Shown here piece by piece: positions 57,101-64,000 of a DNA stretch of 64,000 nucleotides. This DNA is from Chitinophaga filiformis (GTDB lineage Bacteria; Bacteroidota; Bacteroidia; Chitinophagales; Chitinophagaceae), in assembly GCF_900102545.1 (NCBI RefSeq), contig NZ_FNBN01000002.1:346264-410263 (forward strand). Direction: 5' to 3'. A model generated the notes under the pieces. That model worked only from the letters and a program-made list of their open reading frames with translations. It had not been told where the DNA came from and did no database searches. Position numbers and translations under genes: made by a program. How positions within the stretch are numbered: position 1 is the first letter of the stretch; each line of letters begins with the position of its first letter.

Positions 57101-58420
57101 CCTATAGCTCATACTTCCCCCATCCCACTCCAGCGCAATATGCTCAGGATACCGACCTGCGGTCGCGATGAAAGCATCTGTCAACGGCACAAATTCAAAT
57201 GGGATCTGCGCCCCAAACAAGGGCTGTATATCCGGGGTGCTTACTATTATTTCTCCTGATATAAAACGGCTGACATAGTCCAGTAAAGTCTGCCGTATCC
57301 ATTCCAGCGATGCCCGAGCAATGGCAGTTCTATCTGCCTGCAATATGATCCTGGTAGTACCGGCAGTATCTTCTGCAAAAAAGGAAAGTATAAACGGCTC
57401 ATGACAGGAAAGGCTTTCTATACAAACCGGCATCTCTACCAATACGCCTCCCGGGAAATGATCCCTTTCCAGGTATTCGAAACTACAGGTGCAATTATTG
57501 TCAGTAGTATCAGGCTCAAACTGCTCCCGGTACAGGTCTAAACGTTCTCTCTTTTCCTTCAGCCGCATAATATCCTGCGCTTCCTCCTTACGGAAATTGC
57601 TATAGATCCCCTTTGCAAAAGGACCGGGTATTTGTTTAAATTCATCAAACCGGCGACCGGACGATATGTATACGGCAGCGCCTGTACCTTGCTTCAGGTA
57701 GCCGGATGTTACATTCGTCCATGCCCAATACCAGATATCCGCGGGTGTTATATTCTTTTCTGCCGCTACCTGTTCCAGCTGATCAAGCAGTGCCTCGTCT
57801 GCGTACAGGTCTGTAGTGATATAGGAATCATATACCGGATTGCCCATGCCCTCCTGTAGTGTAAGCGTTCCGTTGATCTGTATGGGTTCCTGCTCCAGAT
57901 CCTGTGGCAGTGCTGCCTCTTCCGCTGAAGTGCTTTCCAGCCATTCAACATACTGAATGAACTGCAGTGGGTCTTCTTCCGGTTCATCTGCTGTTACCAG
58001 CTGTTGTACAAGAAAACGTAAAGACCAGCTATCCAGCCATACAGTAGGGGCAACGATACCCAGATATACCGGCGCTCCTTCATTGTCATTAAATATCACC
58101 AGCCTGATCTCCCCGTTATCCGGCGCAGCTATGCGCTGCCATTCACTGATAACGGCCTCCTCCTCACTCGCCCGATCAGCAATGACGGTCAGGATCGTCT
58201 GGTCATCCTCTGTCACTTCCTGAAAAGGGATATTCACATTACTGCTATAGGTACTGACTGTTCTCAGTATACCATGCCTGCTTACCAGCAGCTCCCAGCG
58301 ACTGAGGATATCATGTGCAACAGGGGTAGTGATCCTGAACAAAGCCCTGTGCAATAATGCCTGATCCCACTTGAGACTGAAGTACTTTTTCTGCACAGGA
58401 GATATACAATGGATACTCAT
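54158..58420 (-). CDS. NRPS: X-A(Asx)-T-E, 1420 aa
   Basis: Residues 1-415 are C-like (opening CISPVQKKYFSL) but read APTVWLDSWS in place of HHxxxDG. A (~420-915) has YTSGTTGQPKG, FDLTVTTVF, IVGGEAL and YNEYGPTECTVGC; code DLTKIGEVG, close to Asn (DLTKLGEVG). T (Ser~922) has GGDSIKAIQ. E (~1010-1400) has HHLIIDGVSWRI, ESHGRNSTED, ETIGWFTMKYPV and VTFNYLGQ, so the residue is predicted D-configured. The real condensation domain for this module sits at the end of the preceding protein. 9 bp after the upstream NRPS gene. Confidence 0.9.
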   Translation of the reverse strand: MSIHCISPVQKKYFSLKWDQALLHRALFRITTPVAHDILSRWELLVSRHGILRTVSTYSSNVNIPFQEVTEDDQTILTVIADRASEEEAVISEWQRIAAPDNGEIRLVIFNDNEGAPVYLGIVAPTVWLDSWSLRFLVQQLVTADEPEEDPLQFIQYVEWLESTSAEEAALPQDLEQEPIQINGTLTLQEGMGNPVYDSYITTDLYADEALLDQLEQVAAEKNITPADIWYWAWTNVTSGYLKQGTGAAVYISSGRRFDEFKQIPGPFAKGIYSNFRKEEAQDIMRLKEKRERLDLYREQFEPDTTDNNCTCSFEYLERDHFPGGVLVEMPVCIESLSCHEPFILSFFAEDTAGTTRIILQADRTAIARASLEWIRQTLLDYVSRFISGEIIVSTPDIQPLFGAQIPFEFVPLTDAFIATAGRYPEHIALEWDGGSMSYRDLLRQSRQLAEVLIVQYSIQPGDRVLINMTRTEQLLPVIWAVMLSGATYIPADKQYPAARIKYIMEQSEAKLAITDDKETDKSVSPEKLYQQAALIEVNRQLPRWQPDQPVYILYTSGTTGQPKGCIITMNNLLHYTRWAGHYYFANHPAGTMPLFTPIAFDLTVTTVFCTLLRGAILYICAEDRDVSIHLRNAFSTMNAIKLTPSHIRMLPHLDITHTTIDTCIVGGEALLESDIAILRALYPAMKIYNEYGPTECTVGCIVWNVPVSFNDILIGKPISNTSACIMDAQMEPCTPGIEGEIWIGGSTVGTGYFHDEAKTAARFINGLYKTGDKGYWLPDGNICYTGRNDDMIKLRGYRIERGEITSVMRSVAGVQDAFVIIRHEELVGYYAGAPELDAAIRKEMELQLPPYMHPVSLIALERFPVNVNGKLDIAALPSPEEVRSRQEIVLPNTPQQKLLAQVWETVLQKVPVGIHDHFLGIGGDSIKAIQVVAKMREKGWMLQVGDVLRFPTISQLVNYLKEADSIPADDLADGGAVPLTPLQIKFFRDNTADLHYYNQSVLLQATGKIDANDLNAAVVRLWQTHAGLRTVFPLAGNERIQHVLPAAVVMEGLFIEQDAYDLKGQAQYWQQQFDLETGPLFRCILFHGEEEDYVFLLAHHLIIDGVSWRIILEQLSGNGAPQEHTSGSYLKWSQALRKKADSLTVQELSYWIDMEAKVAEDWTGLAPVEKTYQYFDHLHGELSATTTQQLLSLPLHTMNVTIQEVQLAALTSAIHEWDGRSAITLYLESHGRNSTEDAASFAETIGWFTMKYPVALPCLPAEDMRSGIQQTIAALEKMPGNGEGYLCQRYLAELPARSRGTEPLVTFNYLGQHDTAERQAFTIHPLSPVQQNVGPAIYMPSALYFTLIISEGILQVSLSYHRSLFTKDTATQLLCKYITCLEQFIYALGKGDDMFKKKVAGTAALELNEQEMEEIYNSL

Positions 58421-58429
58421 ATTAAACGC

Positions 58430-61400
58430 TTAATTCTTTTTTAGGAAACTACTGATACTCGCCTGCTGCGCAGCCTGCATCATGTCTTTTTCCGTATTAT
58501 GTAATTGATGTTCCAGGACTGTCATTGTTTGTGAAGGTTCGCCGCTAAGTGCCGACAGCATCTGCTCAAATCTTGCTATACCCCGCTGTACAAATTTTGC
58601 GCTGTAAGCATGCTGATCGTACAGGCATTCCGCCGAAAGTCCCTGTTCTTCTAATGTAAAATGTATCTCCATGCTGAACTTCCTGCTCATCGCCGTATGA
58701 AGAGGACGCACGGTAATATCCGGCGGTGTCACAACGGCATCCCTGTAATGCCCTTCGAAATCATCTATGTGAATTTCCAATATGCCTCGTCCCGGTACTT
58801 CCTCTCCCGCAGCAGGCACCCATTGCGCCACATACTTGTCCTGCTGTTCAAGATAAGCAGTACACTGCGCCTGCACATGTTCAATCAGGTCTGATATATG
58901 CGTATACAACTGCTTATAGATTGTGAAGGGCACTACGTTCATGAACAATCCTATCGTATTATACCAGGCTGGATCAAAGCGGCCATGAAGTGGTGCAAAC
59001 ACTGTCAATACCGGCTGTGAAGCATCGTCCATAAAAGCCAGGGCCTGTAAGCCGGTTATTAATGCAAAGGGAGATACTTTGTATGCTGCAGATAATTCAG
59101 TGATAGTATCACCTGAGTACTTATGAAATATCTTCCTGAAATATCCCGATCCCTGGCTGGCGGCATTTTCATCTAACCTTTCCTTTAAGAGGCAATGCCG
59201 CGCCAGTGTGGCCCTGTCTGTTTTAAAAGGCAACTGCTGACTGGTACTGTATGCATACTTACTATAGGGTGTAATTTCCGTATGTGCTATTCTTTCCCCG
59301 TAGTGATCCAGGATGGATGTCATGAGTACCTTGATACTCCAGGCATCGGCAATGAGATGATGCAAAACAAAGGTGAATACATAGCGCTGCCGATCCTGCT
59401 GCTGTAGAAAGAGGCGGCATAAGGGGTCTTTCTCCGGATTCATTTCCACACCGGAATCGTCGCCATATTGTACCTGGTTTTCATTCACAGGGAACAGTTT
59501 ATACTGCAGGCCCTGTCCTGATACCCTGAAGCGACATCTCAGCATGCCATGCACTTCCAGTACGCTGTTAAGCGATTGCCTGAAACGTGTTTCATCTAAT
59601 GGGCCGGTCAGTTCAAAAGCCCCCTTCATCAGGTATTTCCCGGCTCCGGTCGTTTCCATATCCGCCCACATTCGCTGTTGCATGGGCGTGGCATTGTGCC
59701 ATTTGTTTTCTTCTGTATATTTTTCGTAGGAAACCTCTGGTGTTTTCTGATCAAGCAAATGAGCCAGGTCTTTTACCTGCGGATACCTGTAAAGCTCTCC
59801 CAGCGTCACCGCCTTCCGGGATAGTTTATAGATAGCGGAAATAAGCTGAATAACCCGAAGGCTGTCTCCTCCAGCGGCAAAGAAATGTGTATGCCGGTCG
59901 GCAGGTGCACGCAGTATTCCTGCATACAGTAAGGCGATCATATTTTCGCTTTCAGACACCGGCGCGACTGTCTGTTGCTGATCCTGACTAAATGGTGATG
60001 GCAACTTTGAGCTATCTTTCTTGCCATTGCTGGTGAGCGGAATAAATGGTACCATGATAAAGAAAGAAGGCACCATATAAACTGGCAGTACCTTCCTGGC
60101 GTATGCCAGGAGCATGTCCCCCTCGCAGGAAGCATCTTCCGGCACCACGTATGCCACCAGTACAGGCTGTTCATTGCCCTCAAATACCTTATACGCTACC
60201 ACAGCATCTTTCACCAGCTGGTGTGCTGTCAGGCAATGCCGGATATCTTCCAGTTCTACCCTGTTACCATTGATCTTTACCTGCCCGTCCTTTCTTCCTG
60301 CAAAAACCAGTCTGCCATCATCGAGCCACCGTACAAAGTCCCCCGTACGGTACCATGTCTCCTCTCCATTTTTATAAAAACGTGATGCGGTTTCTGTGTC
60401 ATTATTGAAGTAACCCTTCGTTAAGCCGATTCCCGTAATGTGCAGCTCTCCCGTTACACCTGCGGGCACCGGCTGCTGATCTGCATCAAGTACCATTACT
60501 TTTACATTTGCCATGGGCATACCTATAGGCATCCCCTGATCTGATGGATAGACACGGGTGAAGGTGGTACAGATCGCATTCTCCGAAGGGCCATAGGCAT
60601 TGAACAACATATGCCTGCCTGCGAGTGCAAGCCCTGTTCTTTCAGGCAAGGCTTCTCCCGCGGCAATGAGCACACGTAGTGTATGTGGTAGCTCCGCAGG
60701 CAAGGCCGAGAGATACGCCGGTGGAATGGTAGCTACTGATATGCTCTTCGTTGCTATCCAATCCAGGAATACATACTGATTACTGATCAGCTCAGGAGTA
60801 GTGGTGTTTAAAGCAGCGCCAGATAATAAGGCCAGCAATACTTCAGACAAGGATGCATCAAAGCCCGGGGAAGAGAACCATAGGCAATGATCCTGCTGCG
60901 TCACACCAAATCCCGCGATCTGGGCAGTGATCGTATTTAACAGGCCTGTATGCGATATACTTAGCCCTTTGGGCTTACCGGTAGAACCGGAAGTGAAGAT
61001 CATGTAAGCAGGCGCTGCACCTGTGATGTCAGCAGAGGGATTCTCCTGGCTTGAAAATGCAGGCATATATACTGTAACATCTTTCAGCGGGTATGATTGT
61101 CCGGAGGTATTCAACACTACCTCTGCCCCGCATTCCCTTATGACAGAAAGCACTCTTTCTTCCGGCAGTTTTGCGTCGATGGGTAAGTATACAGCTCCCC
61201 TGTTCATGAGGGCCAGCATAGCTGTAACAGTCAGTTCATTGCGGGCTGCCAGTACCGGTACAATCTGCCCTGGCTGGATTTCATCCATATCCATGGTAAG
61301 CACCCGTTTCAACAAAGTGCGGTAACTCACTGCCGTTGCCTCATCAACAACCGCGGTACGGTCTGGATATTGCTTAACAATCTCGCGGAAGCGGGAAATG

Positions 61401-64000
61401 ATCGTCTCAGTGGAATCGATAGGCACAACAACTCCCGTACCACAGTTGTCCCATTGTGCCGTTTCATCAGGGGAAAGCATTGAGACTGTTCCAAGAGCGC
61501 TTCCTGGCTGATCTAACAGCTGGTCTGTCAGGAAGAGACAGTGCTTTAATAACTGGCGGATGAAGGACTCCGTGTAGATATGTCTGTCGTAATCAACGGT
61601 AAGTCCCAGTTCATCCTTATGTTGCGAGAAGTTGAAAGCCAGCCCTACTTTTGCCTGCGTCTCTCCTTCATAGGATAGTTTCTCTAACTTCAGATCATTC
61701 GTCGCTATGATATTGCCCTGTTGTCTTTCCTGGAAGTTCACCAGTACATGAAACAGGTTGTCGCCGGAGATGCCATGTAGCGCTGTCAGTTCTTTCGCCA
61801 GTAATTCGTAAGGGTATTGCTGATGCTGCAGGCCTTCTGCAAGACGGTGACTCCATTGCCTTGTCAGTTCATCAAAAGAAGCCTTAGGATTGAGCTCATT
61901 TCTTAGCAACAGTGTATTGAGGAAAAACCCTACCTGTTGCATAAAAGCCTCATGCAGGCGATTGTCCACCGGTATGGCCATTACCCTGTCATTACCAGCG
62001 CCATAGCGGTAGAGCAACATATCTACGACAGACAAAAGCAATGGGAAGACAGTGATCTTCCTTCCTTTTGAAAACGCCAGTATTTTTCCTGATAGCGTTT
62101 TCCCTAATGCAATGCTATAACTGCCGGCTGTATTGTTTTGTTCCTGTACACCATTGAGTGGGGCTGTTAATGCCATCACGGGCAATGGGTCTTTGAATTG
62201 CTGCACCCAATAGTCACGGGCTGCCGCATCCTGTTGCAGGCTATTCTGCCAGGCAGCGTACTCTTTATATTGTAAACCAGAAACAGGTTCGTTTCCGGCT
62301 GGCTGATCATATTCCTTCAACAGGTGTTCAAACAGGATCTCTTCCGATAATCCGTCTGCAATGATATGGTGCAGGTTGATCAGCAATAGCCATTCCTCCT
62401 CCGCAAATTTGTACAAGGCAACCCGATACAGTGGCAATACATCCAGCGGAATATGTAGCTCCGCATGTTGCCGGCATACGGATTCAATATCAACAGGCCC
62501 TTCTTCATACCGGTAGCTGAAACTCGTATTACCATGAATGACCTGCCTGGGTACACCGTCCTCCCCCTCCACGAAGGTGGTGCGTAATGATTCAAAACGC
62601 GCGATCACCCTTTCAAAGGCAGCGGTAAAACTCTGAACAGAAAAGGGTCCGTGTATCCTGTAAGCAGCAGGCATGTTGTAAGCGGTAGACAAGCGGACGC
62701 TGTAATGCTCCATCCAGATCCGGAGCTGCTGTCCTGACAGCTCATAGGATTCCTGAAAGGGAAGCGCAACAGGTTCCTTCAAAAGGGCCTTTTTAGCCCT
62801 TTTAACCTGTATTGCCTGCTCAGACAATATTGGATAGTCAAAAATATCTTTCAGCGAAAATCCGGCCTTAAAATGCTTATTTAAACGGGCTACCAATGCC
62901 GAGGCCTTGATGCTTTGTCCGCCGGAAGCAAAAAAGTGGTCGTGTCTTCCTACTCTGTCTGCCTGCAGGAGTTCCTTCCAGATCGCTGCGACCTGTTCTT
63001 CAGTTTCATTCACAGGAGCTTCATAAGCCTGGGTATCTTCTTTAATGGTCAAGCTATGGGACAACAGCCTTTTTGTATCTACCTTCCCATTGATTGTAAG
63101 TGGTATCTGCCTCACCCTATAATAATGCTGCGGCACCATATAGGCCGGTAAATGCGATTTAAGCGACGCCACCACAACCGCAATGGCAGCATCGCCTTCA
63201 AAGAACAGCGCCAGCTCCTGGTCATCCCCCTGCGGTTCTGCCAGTACCTGTACTGCCCTTATGCCTTGAATATTTTGTAAATGGTGTATGATTTCTGCGG
63301 TCTCTATACGGTATCCGCGGATCTTCAACTGCTGATCTATTCTGCCGAGGAAAACCAGTTCGCCGTTGGGTAATTGCCTGGCAAGGTCGCCTGTGCGATA
63401 GAATAAGCGCTTATTGTCCGGCTTTACAAATTTCTCATCTGTCAATGCCTGGTTGTTAAGGTATCCTTTTGCAATACCATTACCGGCGAGGAACAGTTCA
63501 CCAGCGAGCCCCGGCATTAATGGCTGACAGACATTATTGAGAATAAAGGCCTGCATGCCATCGATAGACTTACCTATCGTGATCAGCTGATCATCAGGAC
63601 TAATACGCTTTACAATGCAACCAACAGTTGCTTCTGTAGGACCATATTCATTAAACAGTAAAATGTCCCTATTGAGCCGGAACAAAGTTGCAGCCTGTGA
63701 TGAAAGCAATTGTTCACCACCGGTAATTACTACCTGTACTGGCGTATGCGTCAGTTCCAGGTGTTTTAACAAACTGATATGTGAAGGCGTCAGCTTAATG
63801 CTATCGATACCATACTGTCCGGAAAAGCATTGCTGCAGAACCAGGTCTGTTGGTTCTTCCTCGCGGAACACCACGATCTTCTTCCCGGTTACCAGGGGCA
63901 GGAAAATGCTGGTGATAGTAAGATCAAAAGACAATGGCGTAAACCATGGAAAATTACCGCAGGTATTCTCCTTAGTATAGGTTTTAGCGCACCAGTGAAG
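58430..64000 (-). CDS. NRPS, N-terminal part outside the window: ..A(Asx)-T-C-A(aromatic)-T-C
   Basis: The frame is open to the right edge; an in-window TTG at 63934 is inside an A domain (FPWFTPLSFDLTIT), so the true start is beyond 64000. A1 code DLTKIGEVG (Asn-like, same as the next protein); T1 in ASGGQSIKA at ~62920; C with HHIIADG (~62380); A2 with FDASLSEVL, IAAGEALP and NAYGPSENAIC, code DASTIAAIC, most like aromatic (Tyr/Phe) codes; T2 in AAGGDSLRV (~59870); final C with HHLIADAWS (~59370), where Ala follows Asp. This last C should act with the following X-A(Asx)-T-E protein. First of the cluster's NRPS genes seen. Confidence 0.88.
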   Translation of the reverse strand, partial: LHWCAKTYTKENTCGNFPWFTPLSFDLTITSIFLPLVTGKKIVVFREEEPTDLVLQQCFSGQYGIDSIKLTPSHISLLKHLELTHTPVQVVITGGEQLLSSQAATLFRLNRDILLFNEYGPTEATVGCIVKRISPDDQLITIGKSIDGMQAFILNNVCQPLMPGLAGELFLAGNGIAKGYLNNQALTDEKFVKPDNKRLFYRTGDLARQLPNGELVFLGRIDQQLKIRGYRIETAEIIHHLQNIQGIRAVQVLAEPQGDDQELALFFEGDAAIAVVVASLKSHLPAYMVPQHYYRVRQIPLTINGKVDTKRLLSHSLTIKEDTQAYEAPVNETEEQVAAIWKELLQADRVGRHDHFFASGGQSIKASALVARLNKHFKAGFSLKDIFDYPILSEQAIQVKRAKKALLKEPVALPFQESYELSGQQLRIWMEHYSVRLSTAYNMPAAYRIHGPFSVQSFTAAFERVIARFESLRTTFVEGEDGVPRQVIHGNTSFSYRYEEGPVDIESVCRQHAELHIPLDVLPLYRVALYKFAEEEWLLLINLHHIIADGLSEEILFEHLLKEYDQPAGNEPVSGLQYKEYAAWQNSLQQDAAARDYWVQQFKDPLPVMALTAPLNGVQEQNNTAGSYSIALGKTLSGKILAFSKGRKITVFPLLLSVVDMLLYRYGAGNDRVMAIPVDNRLHEAFMQQVGFFLNTLLLRNELNPKASFDELTRQWSHRLAEGLQHQQYPYELLAKELTALHGISGDNLFHVLVNFQERQQGNIIATNDLKLEKLSYEGETQAKVGLAFNFSQHKDELGLTVDYDRHIYTESFIRQLLKHCLFLTDQLLDQPGSALGTVSMLSPDETAQWDNCGTGVVVPIDSTETIISRFREIVKQYPDRTAVVDEATAVSYRTLLKRVLTMDMDEIQPGQIVPVLAARNELTVTAMLALMNRGAVYLPIDAKLPEERVLSVIRECGAEVVLNTSGQSYPLKDVTVYMPAFSSQENPSADITGAAPAYMIFTSGSTGKPKGLSISHTGLLNTITAQIAGFGVTQQDHCLWFSSPGFDASLSEVLLALLSGAALNTTTPELISNQYVFLDWIATKSISVATIPPAYLSALPAELPHTLRVLIAAGEALPERTGLALAGRHMLFNAYGPSENAICTTFTRVYPSDQGMPIGMPMANVKVMVLDADQQPVPAGVTGELHITGIGLTKGYFNNDTETASRFYKNGEETWYRTGDFVRWLDDGRLVFAGRKDGQVKINGNRVELEDIRHCLTAHQLVKDAVVAYKVFEGNEQPVLVAYVVPEDASCEGDMLLAYARKVLPVYMVPSFFIMVPFIPLTSNGKKDSSKLPSPFSQDQQQTVAPVSESENMIALLYAGILRAPADRHTHFFAAGGDSLRVIQLISAIYKLSRKAVTLGELYRYPQVKDLAHLLDQKTPEVSYEKYTEENKWHNATPMQQRMWADMETTGAGKYLMKGAFELTGPLDETRFRQSLNSVLEVHGMLRCRFRVSGQGLQYKLFPVNENQVQYGDDSGVEMNPEKDPLCRLFLQQQDRQRYVFTFVLHHLIADAWSIKVLMTSILDHYGERIAHTEITPYSKYAYSTSQQLPFKTDRATLARHCLLKERLDENAASQGSGYFRKIFHKYSGDTITELSAAYKVSPFALITGLQALAFMDDASQPVLTVFAPLHGRFDPAWYNTIGLFMNVVPFTIYKQLYTHISDLIEHVQAQCTAYLEQQDKYVAQWVPAAGEEVPGRGILEIHIDDFEGHYRDAVVTPPDITVRPLHTAMSRKFSMEIHFTLEEQGLSAECLYDQHAYSAKFVQRGIARFEQMLSALSGEPSQTMTVLEHQLHNTEKDMMQAAQQASISSFLKKN

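Noticed and set aside
58430..63934. Treating the TTG at 63934 as the NRPS start
   Set aside because: It lies within the A-domain core (FPWFTPLSFDLT) and the frame stays open to the window edge.

Overview
The window looks like a piece of a Bacteroidota genome, most likely Chitinophaga or a close relative. Supporting signs are DUF6443-type RHS proteins, DUF6266 proteins, an AsmA-family giant, signal peptides ending in SAQ or lipoprotein Cys, a TAnnTTTG-type promoter before the AsmA gene, few Shine-Dalgarno sites, and a large lipopeptide assembly line. By eye the first ~17 kb is richer in A+T than the assembly-line half. No rRNA, CRISPR array, complete tRNA or transposase gene was found.

Region 1 (1-17 kb) is accessory DNA. 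It starts with the tail of a probable DUF1524/GmrSD-type nuclease and an unknown gene. An RHS polymorphic toxin follows (1740-6166), broken by two frame changes and one in-frame stop, ending in a PIN-like toxin domain with an ATGA-coupled probable immunity gene. After it come small unrelated cargo genes (a DUF695 protein, several likely orphan immunity proteins, a two-Cys-cluster ferredoxin). Between them lies a dispersed repeat: often a hairpin followed by GTGCCCAGTAGCGG...CGAACC. A minus-strand three-gene envelope operon (11.7-14.3 kb) and DUF6266 genes, one frameshifted, close the region.

Region 2 (17-30 kb) is mostly envelope and exopolysaccharide functions: a three-gene unknown membrane/periplasm operon, an AsmA-like protein, and a two-gene operon of a GH2-like lipoprotein plus a membrane GT2 synthase fused to GH26 and a decayed GH2-like domain. 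Then come a DUF4242 protein, an eight-copy tandem 77-bp hairpin array between convergent genes, and class I fructose-bisphosphate aldolase (fbaB). An orphan copy of the last 14 codons of the AsmA gene lies at 16948-16992.

Region 3 (29.9-64 kb, open at the right edge) is a lipopeptide biosynthesis locus. On the plus strand an exporter, a FAAL-ACP-KS-AT-KR-ACP lipid-starter/PKS protein and a carbamoyltransferase form one operon. It meets, with a 26-bp tail-to-tail overlap, a minus-strand operon of four NRPSs and a dioxygenase-aldolase fusion. In order of transcription the NRPS operon reads: [..A(Asx)-T-C-A(aromatic)-T-C] [X-A(Asx)-T-E] [C-A(Ser)-T-C-T-C] (dioxygenase-aldolase) [X-A(Asp)-T-C-A(Thr)-T-TE]. 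X is a condensation-like domain without the HHxxxDG catalytic histidines. X precedes both complete Asx-selecting A domains, and a SyrP-like hydroxylase is encoded in the same operon, so X may be the docking ('interface') domain for beta-hydroxylation of Asp/Asn. The predicted product is a fatty-acylated, possibly O-carbamoylated, beta-hydroxy-Asx-containing (potentially iron-binding) lipopeptide released by a type I thioesterase. The most unusual parts are the dioxygenase-aldolase fusion, the protein breaks that put the true C domain at the end of one protein and X at the start of the next, and a C-T module without an A domain.
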